From Phymorhynchus buccinoides (Eukaryota; Mollusca; Gastropoda; Neogastropoda; Raphitomidae), in NCBI GenBank assembly GCA_017654935.2, contig CM065698.1, positions 37,020,369-37,084,368 on the forward strand: DNA of 64,000 nucleotides. Direction: 5' to 3'. Position 1 is the stretch's first letter, and each line of letters opens with the position of its first letter. A program made the position numbers and the translations under genes. The notes below the pieces were generated by a model, which was not told where the DNA came from, searched no databases, and worked only from the letters and a program-made list of their open reading frames with translations. This document shows positions 25,013-41,300 of the stretch, piece after piece.

Positions 25013-28000
25013 ACGGGGTCATAGAGACGAAAGTGGTGACACATAGAGACGGGGACACATAGAGACGAAAGTGGTGACACATAGAGACGGGGACACATAG
25101 AGACGAAAGTGGTGACACATAGAGACGGGGACACATAGAGACGAAAGGGTGACACATAGAGACGGGGACACATAGAGACGAAAGTGGTGACACATAGAGA
25201 CGGGGACACATAGAGACGAAAGTGGTGACACATAGAGACGGGGACACATAGAGACGAAAGTGGTGACACATAGAGACGGGGACACATAGAGACGAAAGTG
25301 GTGACACATAGAGACGGGGACACATAGAGACGAAAGTGGTGACACATAGAGACGGGGACACATAGAGACGAAAGTGGTGACACATAGAGACGGGGACACA
25401 TAGAGACGAAAGTGGTGACACATAGAGACGGGGACACATAGAGACGAAAGTGGTGACACATAGAGACGGGGACACATAGAGACGAAAGTGGTGACACATA
25501 GAGACGGGGACACATAGAGACGAAATGTGGTGACACATAGAGACGGGGACACATAGAGACGAAAGTGGTGACACATAGAGACGGGGACACATATAGAGAC
25601 GAAAGTGGTGACACATAGAGACGGGGACACATAGAGACGAAAGTGGTGACACATAGAGACGGGGACACATAGAGACGAAAGTGGTGACACATAGAGACGG
25701 GGACACATAGAGACGAAAGTGGTGACACATAGAGACGGGGACACATAGAGACGAAAGTGGTGACACATAGAGACGGGGACACATAGAGACGAAAGTGGTG
25801 ACACATAGAGACGGGGACACATAGAGACGAAAGTGGTGACACATAGAGACGGGGACACATAGAGACGAAAGTGGTGACACATAGAGACGGGGACACATAG
25901 AGACGAAAGTGGTGACACATAGAGACGGGGACACATAGAGACGAAAGTGGGTGACACATAGAGACGGGGACACATAGAGACGAAAGTGGTGACACATAGA
26001 GACGGGGACACATAGAGACGAAAGTGGTGACACATAGAGACGGGGACACATAGAGACGAAAGTGGGACACATAGAGACGGGGACACATAGAGACGAAAGT
26101 GGTGACACATAGAGACGGGGACACATAGAGACGAAAGTGGTGACACATAGAGACGGGGACACATAGAGACGAAAGTGGTGACACATAGAGACGGGGACAC
26201 ATAGAGACGAAAGTGGTGACACATAGAGACGGGGACACATAGAGACGAAAGTGGTGACACATAGAGACGGGGACACATAGAGACGAAAGTGGTGACACAT
26301 AGAGACGGGGACACATAGAGACGAAAGTGGTGACACATAGAGACGGGGACACATAGAGACGAAAGTGGTGACACATAGAGACGGGGACACATAGAGACGA
26401 CAAGAGACGAAAGTGGTGACACATAGAGACGGGGACACATAGAGACGAAAGTGGTGACACATAGAGACGGGGACACATAGAGACGAAAGTGGTGACACAT
26501 AGAGACGGGGACACATAGAGACGAAAGTGGTGACACATAGAGACGGGGACACATAGAGACGAAAGTGGTGACACATAGAGACGGGGACACATAGAGACGA
26601 AAGTGGTGACACATAGAGACGGGGACACATAGAGACGAAAGTGGTGACACATAGAGACGGGGACACATAGAGACGAAAGTGGTGACACATAGAGACGGGG
26701 ACACATAGAGACGAAAGTGGTGACACATAGAGACGGGGACACATAGAGACGAAAGTGGTGACACATAGAGACGGGGACACATAGAGACGAAAGTGGTGAC
26801 ACATAGAGACGGGGACACATAGAGACGAAGAGACGGTGACACATAGAGACGGTGGACACATAGAGACGGGGGTGACACATAGAGACGAAAGTGGTGACAC
26901 ATAGAGACGGGGACACATAGAGACGAAAGTGGTGACACATAGAGACGGGGACACATAGAGACGAAAGTGGTGACACATAGAGACGGGGACACATAGAGAC
27001 GAAAGTGGTGACACATAGAGACGGGGACACATAGAGACGAAAGTGGTGACACATAGAGACGGGGACACATAGAGACGAAAGTGGTGACACATAGAGACGG
27101 GGACACATAGAGACGAAAGTGGTGACACATAGAGACGGGGACACATAGAGACGAAAGGGGTGACACATAGAGACGGGGACACATAGAGACGAAAGTGGTG
27201 ACACATAGAGACGGGGACACATAGAGACGAAAGTGGTGACACATAGAGACGGGGACACATAGAGACGAAAGTGGTGACACATAGAGACGGGGACACATAG
27301 AGACGAAAGTGGTGACACATAGAGACGGGGACACATAGAGACGAAAGTGGTGACACATAGAGACGGGGACACATAGAGACGAAAGTGGTGACACATAGAG
27401 ACGGGGACACATAGAGACGAAAGTGGTGACACATAGAGACGGGGACACATAGAGACGAAAGTGGTGACACATAGAGACGGGGACACATAGAGACGAAAGT
27501 GGTGACACATAGAGACGGGGACACATAGAGACGAAAGTGGTGACACATAGAGACGGGGACACATAGAGACGAAAGTGGTGACACATAGAGACGGGGACAC
27601 ATAGAGACGAAAGTGGTGACACATAGAGACGGGGACACATAGAGACGAAAGTGGTGACACATAGAGACGGGGACACATAGAGACGAAAGTGGTGACACAT
27701 AGAGACGGGGACACATAGAGACGAAAGTGGTGACACATAGAGACGGGGACACATAGAGACGAAAGTGGTGACACATAGAGACGGGGACACATAGAGACGA
27801 AAGTGGTGACACATAGAGACGGGGACACATAGAGACGAAAGTGGTGACACATAGAGACGGGGACACATAGAGACGAAAGTGGTGACACATAGAGACGGGG
27901 ACACATAGAGACGAAAGTGGTGACACATAGAGACGGGGACACATAGAGACGAAAGTGGTGACACATAGAGACGGGGACACATAGAGACGAAAGTGGTGAC

Positions 28001-31000
28001 ACATAGAGACGGGGACACATAGAGACGAAAGTGGTGACACATAGAGACGGGGACACATAGAGACGAAAGTGGTGACACATAGAGACGGGGACACATAGAG
28101 ACGAAAGTGGTGACACATAGAGACGGGGACACATAGAGACGAAAGTGGTGACACATAGAGACGGGGACACATAGAGACGAAAGTGGTGACACATAGAGAC
28201 GGGGACACATAGAGACGAAAGTGGTGACACATAGAGACGGGGACACATAGAGACGAAAGTGGTGACACATAGAGACGGGGACACATAGAGACGAAAGTGG
28301 TGACACATAGAGACGGGGACACATAGAGACGAAAGTGGTGACACATAGAGACGGGGACACATAGAGACGAAAGTGGTGACACATAGAGACGGGGACACAT
28401 AGAGACGAAAGTGGTGACACATAGAGACGGGGACACATAGAGACGAAAGTGGTGACACATAGAGACGGGGACACATAGAGACGAAAGTGGTGACACATAG
28501 AGACGGGGACACATAGAGACGAAAGTGGTGACACATAGAGACGGGGACACATAGAGACGAAAGTGGTGACACATAGAGACGGGGACACATAGAGACGAAA
28601 GTGGTGACACATAGAGACGGGGACACATAGAGACGAAAGTGGTGACACATAGAGACGGGGACACATAGAGACGAAAGTGGTGACACATAGAGACGGGGGT
28701 GACACATAGAGACGAAAGTGGTGACACATAGAGACGGGGACACATAGAGACGAAAGTGGTGACACATAGAGACGGGGACACATAGAGACGAAAGTGGTGA
28801 CACATAGAGACGGGGACACATAGAGACGAAAGTGGTGACACATAGAGACGGGGACACATAGAGACGAAAGTGGTGACACATAGAGACGGGGACACATAGA
28901 GACGAAAGTGGTGACACATAGAGACGGGGACACATAGAGACGAAAGTGGTGACACATAGAGACGGGGACACATAGAGACGAAAGTGGTGACACATAGAGA
29001 CGGGGACACATAGAGACGAAAGAGACGGTGACACATAGAGACGGGGACACATAGAGACGAAAGTGGTGACACATAGAGACGGGGACACATAGAGACGAAA
29101 GTGGTGACACATAGAGACGGGGACACATAGAGACGAAACATGGACGGGGACACATAGAGACGGGGTGACACATAGAGACGAAAGTGGGGACACACATAGA
29201 GACGGGGACACATAGAGACGAAAGTGGTGACACATAGAGACGGGGACACATAGAGACGAAAGTGGTGACACATAGAGACGGGGACACATAGAGACGAAAG
29301 TGGTGACACATAGAGACGGGGACACATAGAGACGAAAGTGGTGACACATAGAGACGGGGACACATAGAGACGAAAGTGGTGACACATAGAGACGGGGACA
29401 CATAGAGACGAAAGTGGTGACACATAGAGACGGGGACACATAGAGACGAAAAGTGGTGACACATAGAGACGGGGACACATAGAGACGAAAGTGGTGACAC
29501 ATAGAGACGGGGACACATAGAGACGAAAGTGGTGACACATAGAGACGGGGACACATAGAGACGAAAGTGGTGACACATAGAGACGGGGACACATAGAGAC
29601 GAAAGTGGTGACACATAGAGACGGGGACACATAGAGACGAAAGTGGTGACACATAGAGACGGGGACACATAGAGACGAAAGTGGTGACACATAGAGACGG
29701 GGACACATAGAGACGAAAGTGGTGACACATAGAGACGGGGACACATAGACGAAAGTGGTGACACATAGAGACGGGGACACATAGAGACGAAAGTGGTGAC
29801 ACATAGAGACGGGGACACATAGAGACGAAAGTGGTGACACATAGAGACGGGGACACATAGAGACGAAAGTGGTGACACATAGAGACGGGGACACATAGAG
29901 ACGAAAGTGGTGACACATAGAGACGGGGACACATAGAGACGAAAGTGGTGACACATAGAGACGGGGACACATAGAGACGAAAGTGGTGACACATAGAGAC
30001 GGGGACACATAGAGACGAAAGTGGTGACACATAGAGACGGGGACACATAGAGACGAAAGTGGTGACACATAGAGACGGGGACACATAGAGACGAAAGTGG
30101 TGACACATAGAGACGGGGACACATAGAGACGAAAGTGGTGACACATAGAGACGGGGACACATAGAGACGAAAGTGGTGACACATAGAGACGGGGACACAT
30201 AGAGACGAAAGTGGTGACACATAGAGACGGGGACACATAGAGACGAAAGTGGTGACACATAGAGACGGGGACACATAGAGACGAAAGTGGTGACACATAG
30301 AGACGGGGACACATAGAGACGAAAGTGGTGACACATAGAGACGGGGACACATAGAGACGAAAGTGGTGACACATAGAGACGGGGACACATAGAGACGAAA
30401 GTGGTGACACATAGAGACGGGGACACATAGAGACGAAAGTGGTGACACATAGAGACGGGGACACATAGAGACGAAAGTGGTGACACATAGAGACGGGGAC
30501 ACACAGAGACGAAAGTGGTGACACATAGAGACGGGGACACATAGAGACGAAAGTGGTGACACATAGAGACGGGGACACATAGAGACGAAAGTGGTGACAC
30601 ATAGAGACGGGGACACATAGAGACGAAAGTGGTGACACATAGAGACGGGGACACATAGAGACGAAAGTGGTGACACATAGAGACGGGGACACATAGAGAC
30701 GAAAGTGGTGACACATAGAGACGGGGACACATAGAGACGAAAGTGGTGACACATAGAGACGGGGACACATAGAGACGAAAGTGGTGACACATAGAGACGG
30801 GGACACATAGAGACGAAAGTGGTGACACATAGAGACGGGGACACATAGAGACGAAAGTGGTGACACATAGAGACGGGGACACATAGAGACGAAAGTGGTG
30901 ACACATAGAGACGGGGACACATAGAGACGAAAGTGGTGACACATAGAGACGGGGACACATAGAGACGAAAGTGGTGACACATAGAGACGGGGACACATAG

Positions 31001-34000
31001 AGACGAAAGTGGTGACACATAGAGACGGGGACACATAGAGACGAAAGTGGTGACACATAGAGACGGGGACACATAGAGACGAAAGTGGTGACACATAGAG
31101 ACGGGGACACATAGAGACGAAAGTGGTGACACATAGAGACGGGGACACATAGAGACGAAAGTGGTGACACATAGAGACGGGGACACATAGAGACGAAAGT
31201 GGTGACACATAGAGACGGGGACACATAGAGACGAAAGTGGTGACACATAGAGACGGGGACACATAGAGACGAAAGTGGTGACACATAGAGACGGGGACAC
31301 ATAGAGACGAAAGTGGTGACACATAGAGACGGGGACACATAGAGACGAAAGTGGTGACACATAGAGACGGGGACACATAGAGACGAAAGTGGTGACACAT
31401 AGAGACGGGGACACATAGAGACGAAAGTGGTGACACATAGAGACGGGGACACATAGAGACGAAAGTGGTGACACATAGAGACGGGGACACATAGAGACGA
31501 AAGTGGTGACACATAGAGACGGGGACACATAGAGACGAAAGTGGTGACACATAGAGACGGGGACACATAGAGACGAAAGTGGTGACACATAGAGACGGGG
31601 ACACATAGAGACGACGAAAGTGGTGACACATAGAGACGGGGACACATAGAGACGAAAGTGGTGACACATAGAGACGGGGACACATAGAGACGAAAGTGGT
31701 GACACATAGAGACGGGGACACATAGAGACGAAAGTGGTGACACATAGAGACGGGGACACGGGGACACATAGAGACGGGGACACATAGAGACGAAAGTGGT
31801 GACACATAGAGACGGGGACACATAGAGACGAAAGTGGTGACACATAGAGACGGGGACACATAGAGACGAAAGTGGTGACACATAGAGACGGGGACACATA
31901 GAGACGAAAGTGGTGACACATAGAGACGGGGACACATAGAGACGAAAGTGGTGACACATAGAGACGGGGACACATAGAGACGAAAGTGGTGACACATAGA
32001 GACGGGGACACATAGAGACGAAAGTGGTGACACATAGAGACGGGGACACATAGAGACGAAAGTGGGGGACACATAGAGACGGGGACACATAGAGACGAAA
32101 GTGGTGACACATAGAGACGGGGACACATAGAGACGAAAGTGGTGACACATAGAGACGGGGACACATAGAGACGAAAGTGGTGACACATAGAGACGGGGAC
32201 ACATAGAGACGAAAGTGGTGACACATAGAGACGGGGACACATAGAGACGAAAGTGGTGACACATAGAGACGGGGACACATAGAGACGAAAGTGGTGACAC
32301 ATAGAGACGGGGACACATAGAGACGAAAGTGGTGACACATAGAGACGGGGACACATAGAGACGAAAGTGGTGACACATAGAGACGGGGACACATAGAGAC
32401 GAAAGTGGTGACACATAGAGACGGGGACACATAGAGACGAAAGTGGTGACACATAGAGACGGGGACACATAGAGACGAAAGTGGTGACACATAGAGACGG
32501 GGACACATAGAGACGAAAGTGGTGACACATAGAGACGGGGACACATAGAGACGAAAGTGGTGACACATAGAGACGGGGACACATAGAGACGAAAGTGGTG
32601 ACACATAGAGACGGGGACACATAGAGACGAAAGTGGTGACACATAGAGACGGGGACACATAGAGACGAAAGTGGTGACACATAGAGACGGGGACACATAG
32701 AGACGAAAGTGGTGACACATAGAGACGGGGACACATAGAGACGAAAGGGTGACACATAGAGACGGGGACACATAGAGACGAAAGTGACGTGACACATAGA
32801 GACGGGGACACATAGAGACGAAAGTGGTGACACATAGAGACGGGGACACATAGAGACGAAAGTGGTGACACATAGAGACGGGGACACATAGAGACGAAAG
32901 TGGTGACACATAGAGACGGGGACACATAGAGACGAAAGTGGTGACACATAGAGACGGGGACACATAGAGACGAAATAGAGGGGACACATAGAGACGGGGA
33001 CACATAGAGACGGGGACACATAGAGACGAAAGTGGTGACACATAGAGACGGGGACACATAGAGACGAAAGTGGTGACACATAGAGACGGGGACACATAGA
33101 GACGAAAGTGGTGACACATAGAGACGGGGACACATAGAGACGAAAGTGGTGACACATAGAGACGGGGACACATAGAGACGAAAGTGGTGACACATAGAGA
33201 CGGGGACACATAGAGACGAAAGTGGTGACACATAGAGACGGGGACACATAGAGACGAAAGTGGTGACACATAGAGACGGGGACACATAGAGACGAAAGTG
33301 GTGACACATAGAGACGGGGACACATAGAGACGAAAGTGGTGACACATAGAGACGGGGACACATAGAGACGAAAGTGGTGACACATAGAGACGGGGACACA
33401 TAGAGACGACACATAGAGACGAAAGTGGTGACACATAGAGACGGGGACACATAGAGACGAAAGTGGTGACACATAGAGACGGGGACACATAGAGACGAAA
33501 GTGGTGACACATAGAGACGGGGACACATAGAGACGAAAGTGGTGACACATAGAGACGGGGACACATAGAGACGAAAGTGGTGACACATAGAGACGGGGAC
33601 ACATAGAGACGAAAGTGGTGACACATAGAGACGGGGACACATAGAGACGAAAGTGGTGACACATAGAGACGGGGACACATAGAGACGAAAGTGGTGACAC
33701 ATAGAGACGGGGACACATAGAGACGAAAGTGGTGACACATAGAGACGGGGACACATAGAGACGAAAGTGGTGACACATAGAGACGGGGACACATAGAGAC
33801 GAAAGTGGTGACACATAGAGACGGGGACACATAGAGACGAAAGTGGTGACACATAGAGACGGGGACACATAGAGACGAAAGTGGTGACACATAGAGACGG
33901 GGACACATAGAGACGAAAGTGGTGACACATAGAGACGGGGACACATAGAGACGAAAGTGGTGACACATAGAGACGGGGACACATAGAGACGAAAGTGGTG

Positions 34001-35342
34001 ACACATAGAGACGGGGACACATAGAGACGAAAGTGGTGACACATAGAGACGGGGACACATAGAGACGAAAGTGGTGACACATAGAGACGGGGACACATAT
34101 AGAGACGAAAGTGGTGACACATAGAGACGGGGACACATAGAGACGAAAGTGGTGACACATAGAGACGGGGACACATAGAGACGAAAGAGGTGACACATAG
34201 AGACGGGGACACATAGAGACGAAAGGGTGACACATAGAGAGACGGGGACACATAGAGACGAAAGTGGTGACACATAGAGACGGGGACACATAGAGACGAA
34301 AGTGGTGACACATAGAGACGGGGACACATAGAGACGAAAGTGGTGACACATAGAGACGGGGACACATAGAGACGAAAGTGGTGACACATAGAGACGGGGA
34401 CACATAGAGACGAAAGTGGTGACACATAGAGACGGGGACACATAGAGACGAAAGTGGTGACACATAGAGACGGGGACACATAGAGACGAAAGTGGTGACA
34501 CATAGAGACGGGGACACATAGAGACGAAAGTGGTGACACATAGAGACGGGGACACATAGAGACGAAAGTGGTGACACATAGAGACGGGGACACATAGAGA
34601 CGAAAGTGGTGACACATAGAGACGGGGACACATAGAGACGAAAGTGGTGACACATAGAGACGGGGACACATAGAGACGAAAGTGGTGACACATAGAGACG
34701 GGGACACATAGAGACGAAAGTGGTGACACATAGAGACGGGGACACATAGAGACGAAAGTGGTGACACATAGAGACGGGGACACATAGAGACGAAAGTGGT
34801 GACACATAGAGACGGGGACACATAGAGACGAAAGTGGACGGGGACACATAGACGAAAGTGGACACATAGAGACGAAAGTGGACGAAAGTGGTGACACATA
34901 GAGACGGGGACACATAGAGACGAAAGTGGTGACACATAGAGACGGGGACACATAGAGACGAAAGTGGTGACACATAGAGACGGGGACACATAGAGACGAA
35001 AGTGGTGACACATAGAGACGGGGACACATAGAGACGAAAGTGGTGACACATAGAGACGGGGACACATAGAGACGAAAGTGGTGACACATAGAGACGGGGA
35101 CACATAGAGACGGGGAACATAGAGACGAAAGTGACACATAGAGACGGGGACACATAGAGACGAAAGTGGTGACACATAGAGACGGGGACACATAGAGACG
35201 AAAGTGGTGACACATAGAGACGGGGACACATAGAGACGAAAGTGGTGACACATAGAGACGGGGACACATAGAGACGAAAGTGGTGACACATAGAGACGGG
35301 GACACATAGAGACGAAAGTGGTGACACATAGAGACGGGGACA
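25013..35342. repeat. 38-bp satellite array 2, uniform part (about 272 copies)
   Basis: Same unit and orientation as array 1. Copies are nearly identical, with occasional disrupted junction units (25570-25600, 26400, 26830-26880, 28697, 29140-29190, 31745-31775, 32985, 33410, 34195-34240, 34838-34885, 35112-35140). Minus-strand open frames of thousands of codons are artefacts of the stop-free complement. Nothing else is embedded. Confidence 0.97.
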
Positions 35343-38300
35343 CTTAGAGACGAAAGTTGTGACACATAGAGACGGGGCCACATAGAGACGAAAGTGGTGA
35401 CACAAATAGACGGGGACACAAAGAGACGAAAGTGGTGACACATAGAGCGGGGGACACATAGAGACGGGGACACATAGAGACGAAAGTTGGTGGACACATA
35501 GAGACGGGGACACATAGAGACGAAGACACATAGAGACGGGGACACATAGAGACGAAAGTGGTGACACATAGAGACGGGGTCATAGAGACGAAAGTTGTGA
35601 CACATAGAGACGGGGACACACATAGAGACGGGGACCCTTAGAGACGGGGACACATAGAGACGAAAGTTGTTGAACACATTAAGACGGGGACACATAGAGA
35701 CGAAAGTGGTGACACATAGAGACGGGGGGACACATAGAGACGGAATTGGTGACACGTATAGACGGGGACACATAGAGACGAAAGTTGTGACACATAGAGA
35801 CGGGACCACTGAGGACCCCGAATGAGGGACACACATAGAGACGGGGACAGATAGAGGCGAAAAGTGGTGACACATAGAGACGGGGACACATCGAGACGAA
35901 AGTGGTAACACACAGAGACGTTGACACATATAGACGGGGGCACAAAGTGGGTGACACATAGAGACGGGGGGACACATAGAGACGAAAGTGTGGACACATA
36001 GAGACGGGGACACTATTAGAGACGAAAAGTGGTGACACATAGAGACGGGGACCCATAGAGACGAAATTAGTGACCAACACATAGAGCCGGGGACACATAT
36101 AGACGAAAAGTGTTTGCCAACATAGAAGACGGGGGTCATAGAGACGAAAAGTGGTGAACACATAGAGACGGTGGACACATTAGAGACGAAAGTGTTGAAC
36201 ACATAGAGACTGGGGACACAAAGAGACAAAGTGTGGAACACATAGAGACGGGGACACATAGAGACGACATGTGGTGACATATAGAGACGGGGTCACATAG
36301 ATTCGAAAGTGGTGACACATAGAGACGGGACACATAGAGACGAAAAGTGGTGCCACATAGAGACGGGGACACATAGAGACGAAAGGTGGTTGCCACATAG
36401 AGACGGGGACACATAGAAACGAAATTGGTTGTACACATAGAGACGGGGGACACATATTGAACGCCAGGAGGTGGACACATAGAGACGGGGACAAATAGAG
36501 ACGAAAGTGGTCACACATAGAGACCGGGACACATAGAGACGAATTTGGTGACACATATAGACGGGGACACATAGAGACGAAAGTGGTGACACCAAGAGAC
36601 GGGGACACATAGACAGAACGAAGGTGGTGACACATAGAGACCGGGACACATAGAGACGAAAGGGGTGGACACATAGAGAGGGGGACACATAGAGACACGA
36701 AAGGTGGGTTTGGACACATAGAGACGGGGACACATAGAAGAAGAAATTGGTGACCCACTTAGAGACCGGGAACAAATTAGAGACGAAATTGGAGACACAT
36801 AAGAGACGGGGACACATATAGATGAAAGTGGTGACACAAAGAGACTGGGACAAATAGAGACGGGGAAACACAAAGTCGGGGACACATAGTGACGAAAGTT
36901 GTCACACATAGAAACCGGGGGACACATAGAAGGATCGGAGGACACATAGTGACGAAATTGGTGACATATAGAGAGGGGGACACATATATACGGGGGCAGA
37001 ATGAGTGACACATAGAGACCGGGTCACATAGAGACGAAATTAGGGACACTTAGAGACGGGGACACATAAGAGACCAAATAGTGGTGAACACATAGAGACT
37101 GGGAAACATAGAGACGAAAGTGGTGAAACATGGAGACGGGGTCACATAGAGACGGGGAGTAATTAGATGGGGACACATAGAGACGGGGAACACATAGAGA
37201 CGAAAGTTGGTGAACACATAGAGACGGGGACACATAGAGACGAACGGGGGGACAACATAGAGACGGGGTCACAATACAGACCAAAGTGGTGACACATAGA
37301 GACGGGGTCATAGAGACGAAAGTGGTTGACACATAGAGACGGGGGACACAATAGAGACAACATTAGGGACACATAAAAACGGGTCCCCACATACAGACGG
37401 GGAACATAGAGACGAAATTGTGACACATAGAGACGAGGACACATAGAGACAAAGTTGGTGACACATAGAGACGGGGACACATAGAGACGAAAGTGGTGAC
37501 ACATAGAGACGGGGTTCACATACAGACGAAAGTGGTGACACATAGAGACGGGGTCACATAGAGACTCGGAAAGTGGTGACACATAGAGACGGGGACACAT
37601 AGAGACGAAACGTGGTGACACATAGAGACGGGGACACATAGAGACGAAAGTGGTGACACATAGAGACGGGGACACATAGAGACACGAAAAGTGGTGACAC
37701 AATAGAGACGGGGACAACATAGAGACGAAAGTGGTGACACATAGAGACGGGGAACACATAGAGACGAAAGTGGGAGACACATAGAGACGGGGACACATAG
37801 AGACGAAAGTGGTGACACATAGAGACGGGGACACATAGAGACGAAAGTGGTGACACATAGAGACGGGGACACATAGAGACGAAAGTTTGGTGACACATAG
37901 AGACGGGGACACATAGAGACGAAAGTGGTGACACATAGAGACCGGGGACACATAGAGACGAAAGTGGGTGACACATAGAGACGGGGGACACATAGAGACG
38001 AAAGTGGTGACACATAGAGACGGGGACACATAGAGACGACATTGGTGACACATAGAGACGTGGACACATAGAGACGAATGGGACACATAGAGACGGGGAC
38101 ACATAGAGGAACGAAAGTGGTGACACATAGAGACGGGGACACATAGAGACGGAAATTGGTGACACATAGAGGTACGGGGACACATAGAGACGAAAGTGGG
38201 GACACATAGAGACGGGGACATCATAGAGACGAAAGTGGTGACACAATAGAGACGGGGGACACATAGAGACGAAGTGGGTGACACATAGAGACGGGGACAC

Positions 38301-41300
38301 ATAGAGACGAAAGTGGTGACACATAAGAGACGGGGACACATAGAGACGAAATTGGTGACACATAGAGACGGGGACACATATAGACGAAAGTGGTGACACA
38401 TAGAGACGGGGACACATAGAGACGAAAGTGGTGACACATAGAGACGGGGACACATAGAGACGAAAGTGAGTGACACATAGAGACGGGGACACATAGAGAC
38501 GAAAGTGGTGACACATAGAGACGGGGACACATAGAGACGAAAGTGGTGACCACATAGAGACGGGGTCATAGAGACGAAAGTGGTGACACATAGAGACGGG
38601 GACACATAGAGACGAAAGGGTGACACATAAGAGACGGGGTCACATAGAGACGAAAGTGGTGACACATAGAGACGGGGTCACATAGAGACGAAAGTGGTGA
38701 CACATAGAGACGGGGACACATAGAGACGAAAGTGGTGACACATAGAGACGGGGACACATAGAGACGAAAGGTGACACATAGAGGGCTGGGGGGGGGGGGG
38801 GGGGTAGAGACGGGGACACATAGAGACGAAAGTGGTGACACATAGAGACGGGGACACATAGAGACGAAAAGTGGTGACACATAGAGACGGGGACACAAAG
38901 AGACGAAAAGTGGGTTTGACACATAGAGACGGGGGGAACATAGAGAGAAAGTGGTGACACATAGAGACGGGGACACATAGAGACGAAAGTGGTGACACAT
39001 AGAGACGGGGACAAATAGAGACGAAAGTGGTGACACATAGAGACGGGGACACATAGAGACGAAAGTGGTGACACATAGAGACGGGGACACATAGAGACGA
39101 AAAGTGGTGACACATAGAGACGAGGACACATAGAGACGAAGTTGGTGACACATAGAGACGGGGTCACATAGAGACGAAAGTGGTGGACACATAGAGACGG
39201 GGACACATAGAGACGAAAGTGGTTACACATAGAGACGGGGACACATAGAGACGAAAGTGGTGACACATAGAGACGGGGACACACAGAGACGAAATTGGTG
39301 ACACATAGAGACGGGGACACATAGAGACGAAAGTGGTGACACATTAGAGACGGGGACACATAGAGACGAAAGCTGGTGACACATAGAGACGGGGACACAT
39401 AGAGACGAAAGTGGTGACACATAGAGACGGGGACACATAGAGACGAAAGTGGTGACACATAGAGACGGGGACACATAGAGACGAAAGTGGTGACACATAG
39501 AGACGGGGACACATAGAGACGAAAGTGGTGACACATAGAGACGGGGACACATAGAGACGAAAGTGGTGACACATAGAGACGGGGTTCACATAGAGACGAA
39601 AGTGGGGACACATAGAGACGGGGACACATAAGAGACGAAAGTGGTGACCCATAGAGACGGGGACACATAGAGACCAAAGTGGGACACTTAGAGACGGGGG
39701 AGTGGTGACACATAGAGACGGGGACACATAGAGACGAAAGTGGTGACACATAGAGACGGGGACACATAGAGACGAAAGTGGTGACACATAGAGACGGGGA
39801 CACATAGAGACGAAAGTGGGGACACATAGAGACGGGGACACATAGAGACGGGGACACATAGAGACGAAAGTGGTGACACATAGAGACGGGGACACATAGA
39901 GACGAAAGTGGTGACACATAGAGACGGGGACACATAGAGACGAAATGTGGTGACACATAGAGACGGGGACAACATAGAGACGAAAGTGGTGACACATAGA
40001 GACGGGGACACATAGAGACGAAAGTGGGGACACAATAGAGACGGGGACACATAGAGACGAAAGTGGTGACACATAGAGACGGGGAACACATAGAGACGAA
40101 AGTGGTGACACATAGAGACGGGGACACATAGAGACGAAAGTGGTGACACATAGAGACGGGGACACATAGAGACGAAAGTGGTGACACATAGAGACGGGGA
40201 CACATAGAGACGAAAGTGGTGGACACATAGAGACGGGGACACATAGATACGAAAGTGGTGACACCATAGAGACGGGGACACATAGAGACGAAAAGTGGTG
40301 ACACATAGAGACGGGGACACATACAGACGAAAGTGGTGACACATAGAGACGGGGACACATAGAGACGAAAGTGGTGACACATAGAGACGGGGGACACATA
40401 GAGACGAAAGTGGTGACAACATAGAGACGGGGACACATAGAGACGAAAAGTGGTGACACATAGAGACGGGGACACATAGAGACGAAAAGTGGTGACACAT
40501 AGAGACGGGGACACATAGAGACGAAAGTGGTGACACATAGAGACGGGGACACATAGAGACGAAAGTGGGGGTGACACATAGAGACGGGGACACATAGAGA
40601 CGAAAGTTGGTGACACATAGAGGACGGGGACACATAGAGACGAAAGTGGTGACACATAGAGACGGGGGTCACAATGATACAGACGAAAGTGGTGACACAT
40701 AGAGACGGGGTCACATAGAGACGAAATTGGTGACACATAGAGACGGGGACACATAGAGACGAAATTGGTGACACATAGAGACGGGGACACATAGAGACGA
40801 AAGTGGAGACACATAGAGACGGGGACACATAGAGACGAAAATGGGACACATAGAGACGGGGGACACATAGAGACGAAAGTGGTGACACATAGAGACGGGG
40901 ACACATAGAGACGAAAGTGGGGACACATAGAGACGGGGACACATAGAGACGAAAGTGGTGACACATAGAGACGGGGGACACATAGAGACGAAAGTGGTGA
41001 CACATAGAGACGGGGGACACATAGAGACGAAACGTGGACACATAGAGACGAAAGTGGTGACACATAGAGACGGGGACACATTAGAGACGAAAGTGGTGAC
41101 ACATAGAGACGGGGACACATAGAGACGAAATTGGTGACACATAGAGACGGGGACACATAAGAGACGAAATTGGTGACACATAGAGACTGGGACACATAGA
41201 GACGAAAAGTGGTGACACATAGAGACGGGGACACATAGAGACGAAATTGGTGACACATAGAGACGGGGACAAATAGAGACGAAATTGGTGACACATAGAG

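Noticed and set aside
24979..36280. Three overlapping minus-strand proteins of about 3450-3750 residues over array 2
   Set aside because: All three minus frames are open at once over the same DNA, the signature of a stop-free repeat and not of a gene.
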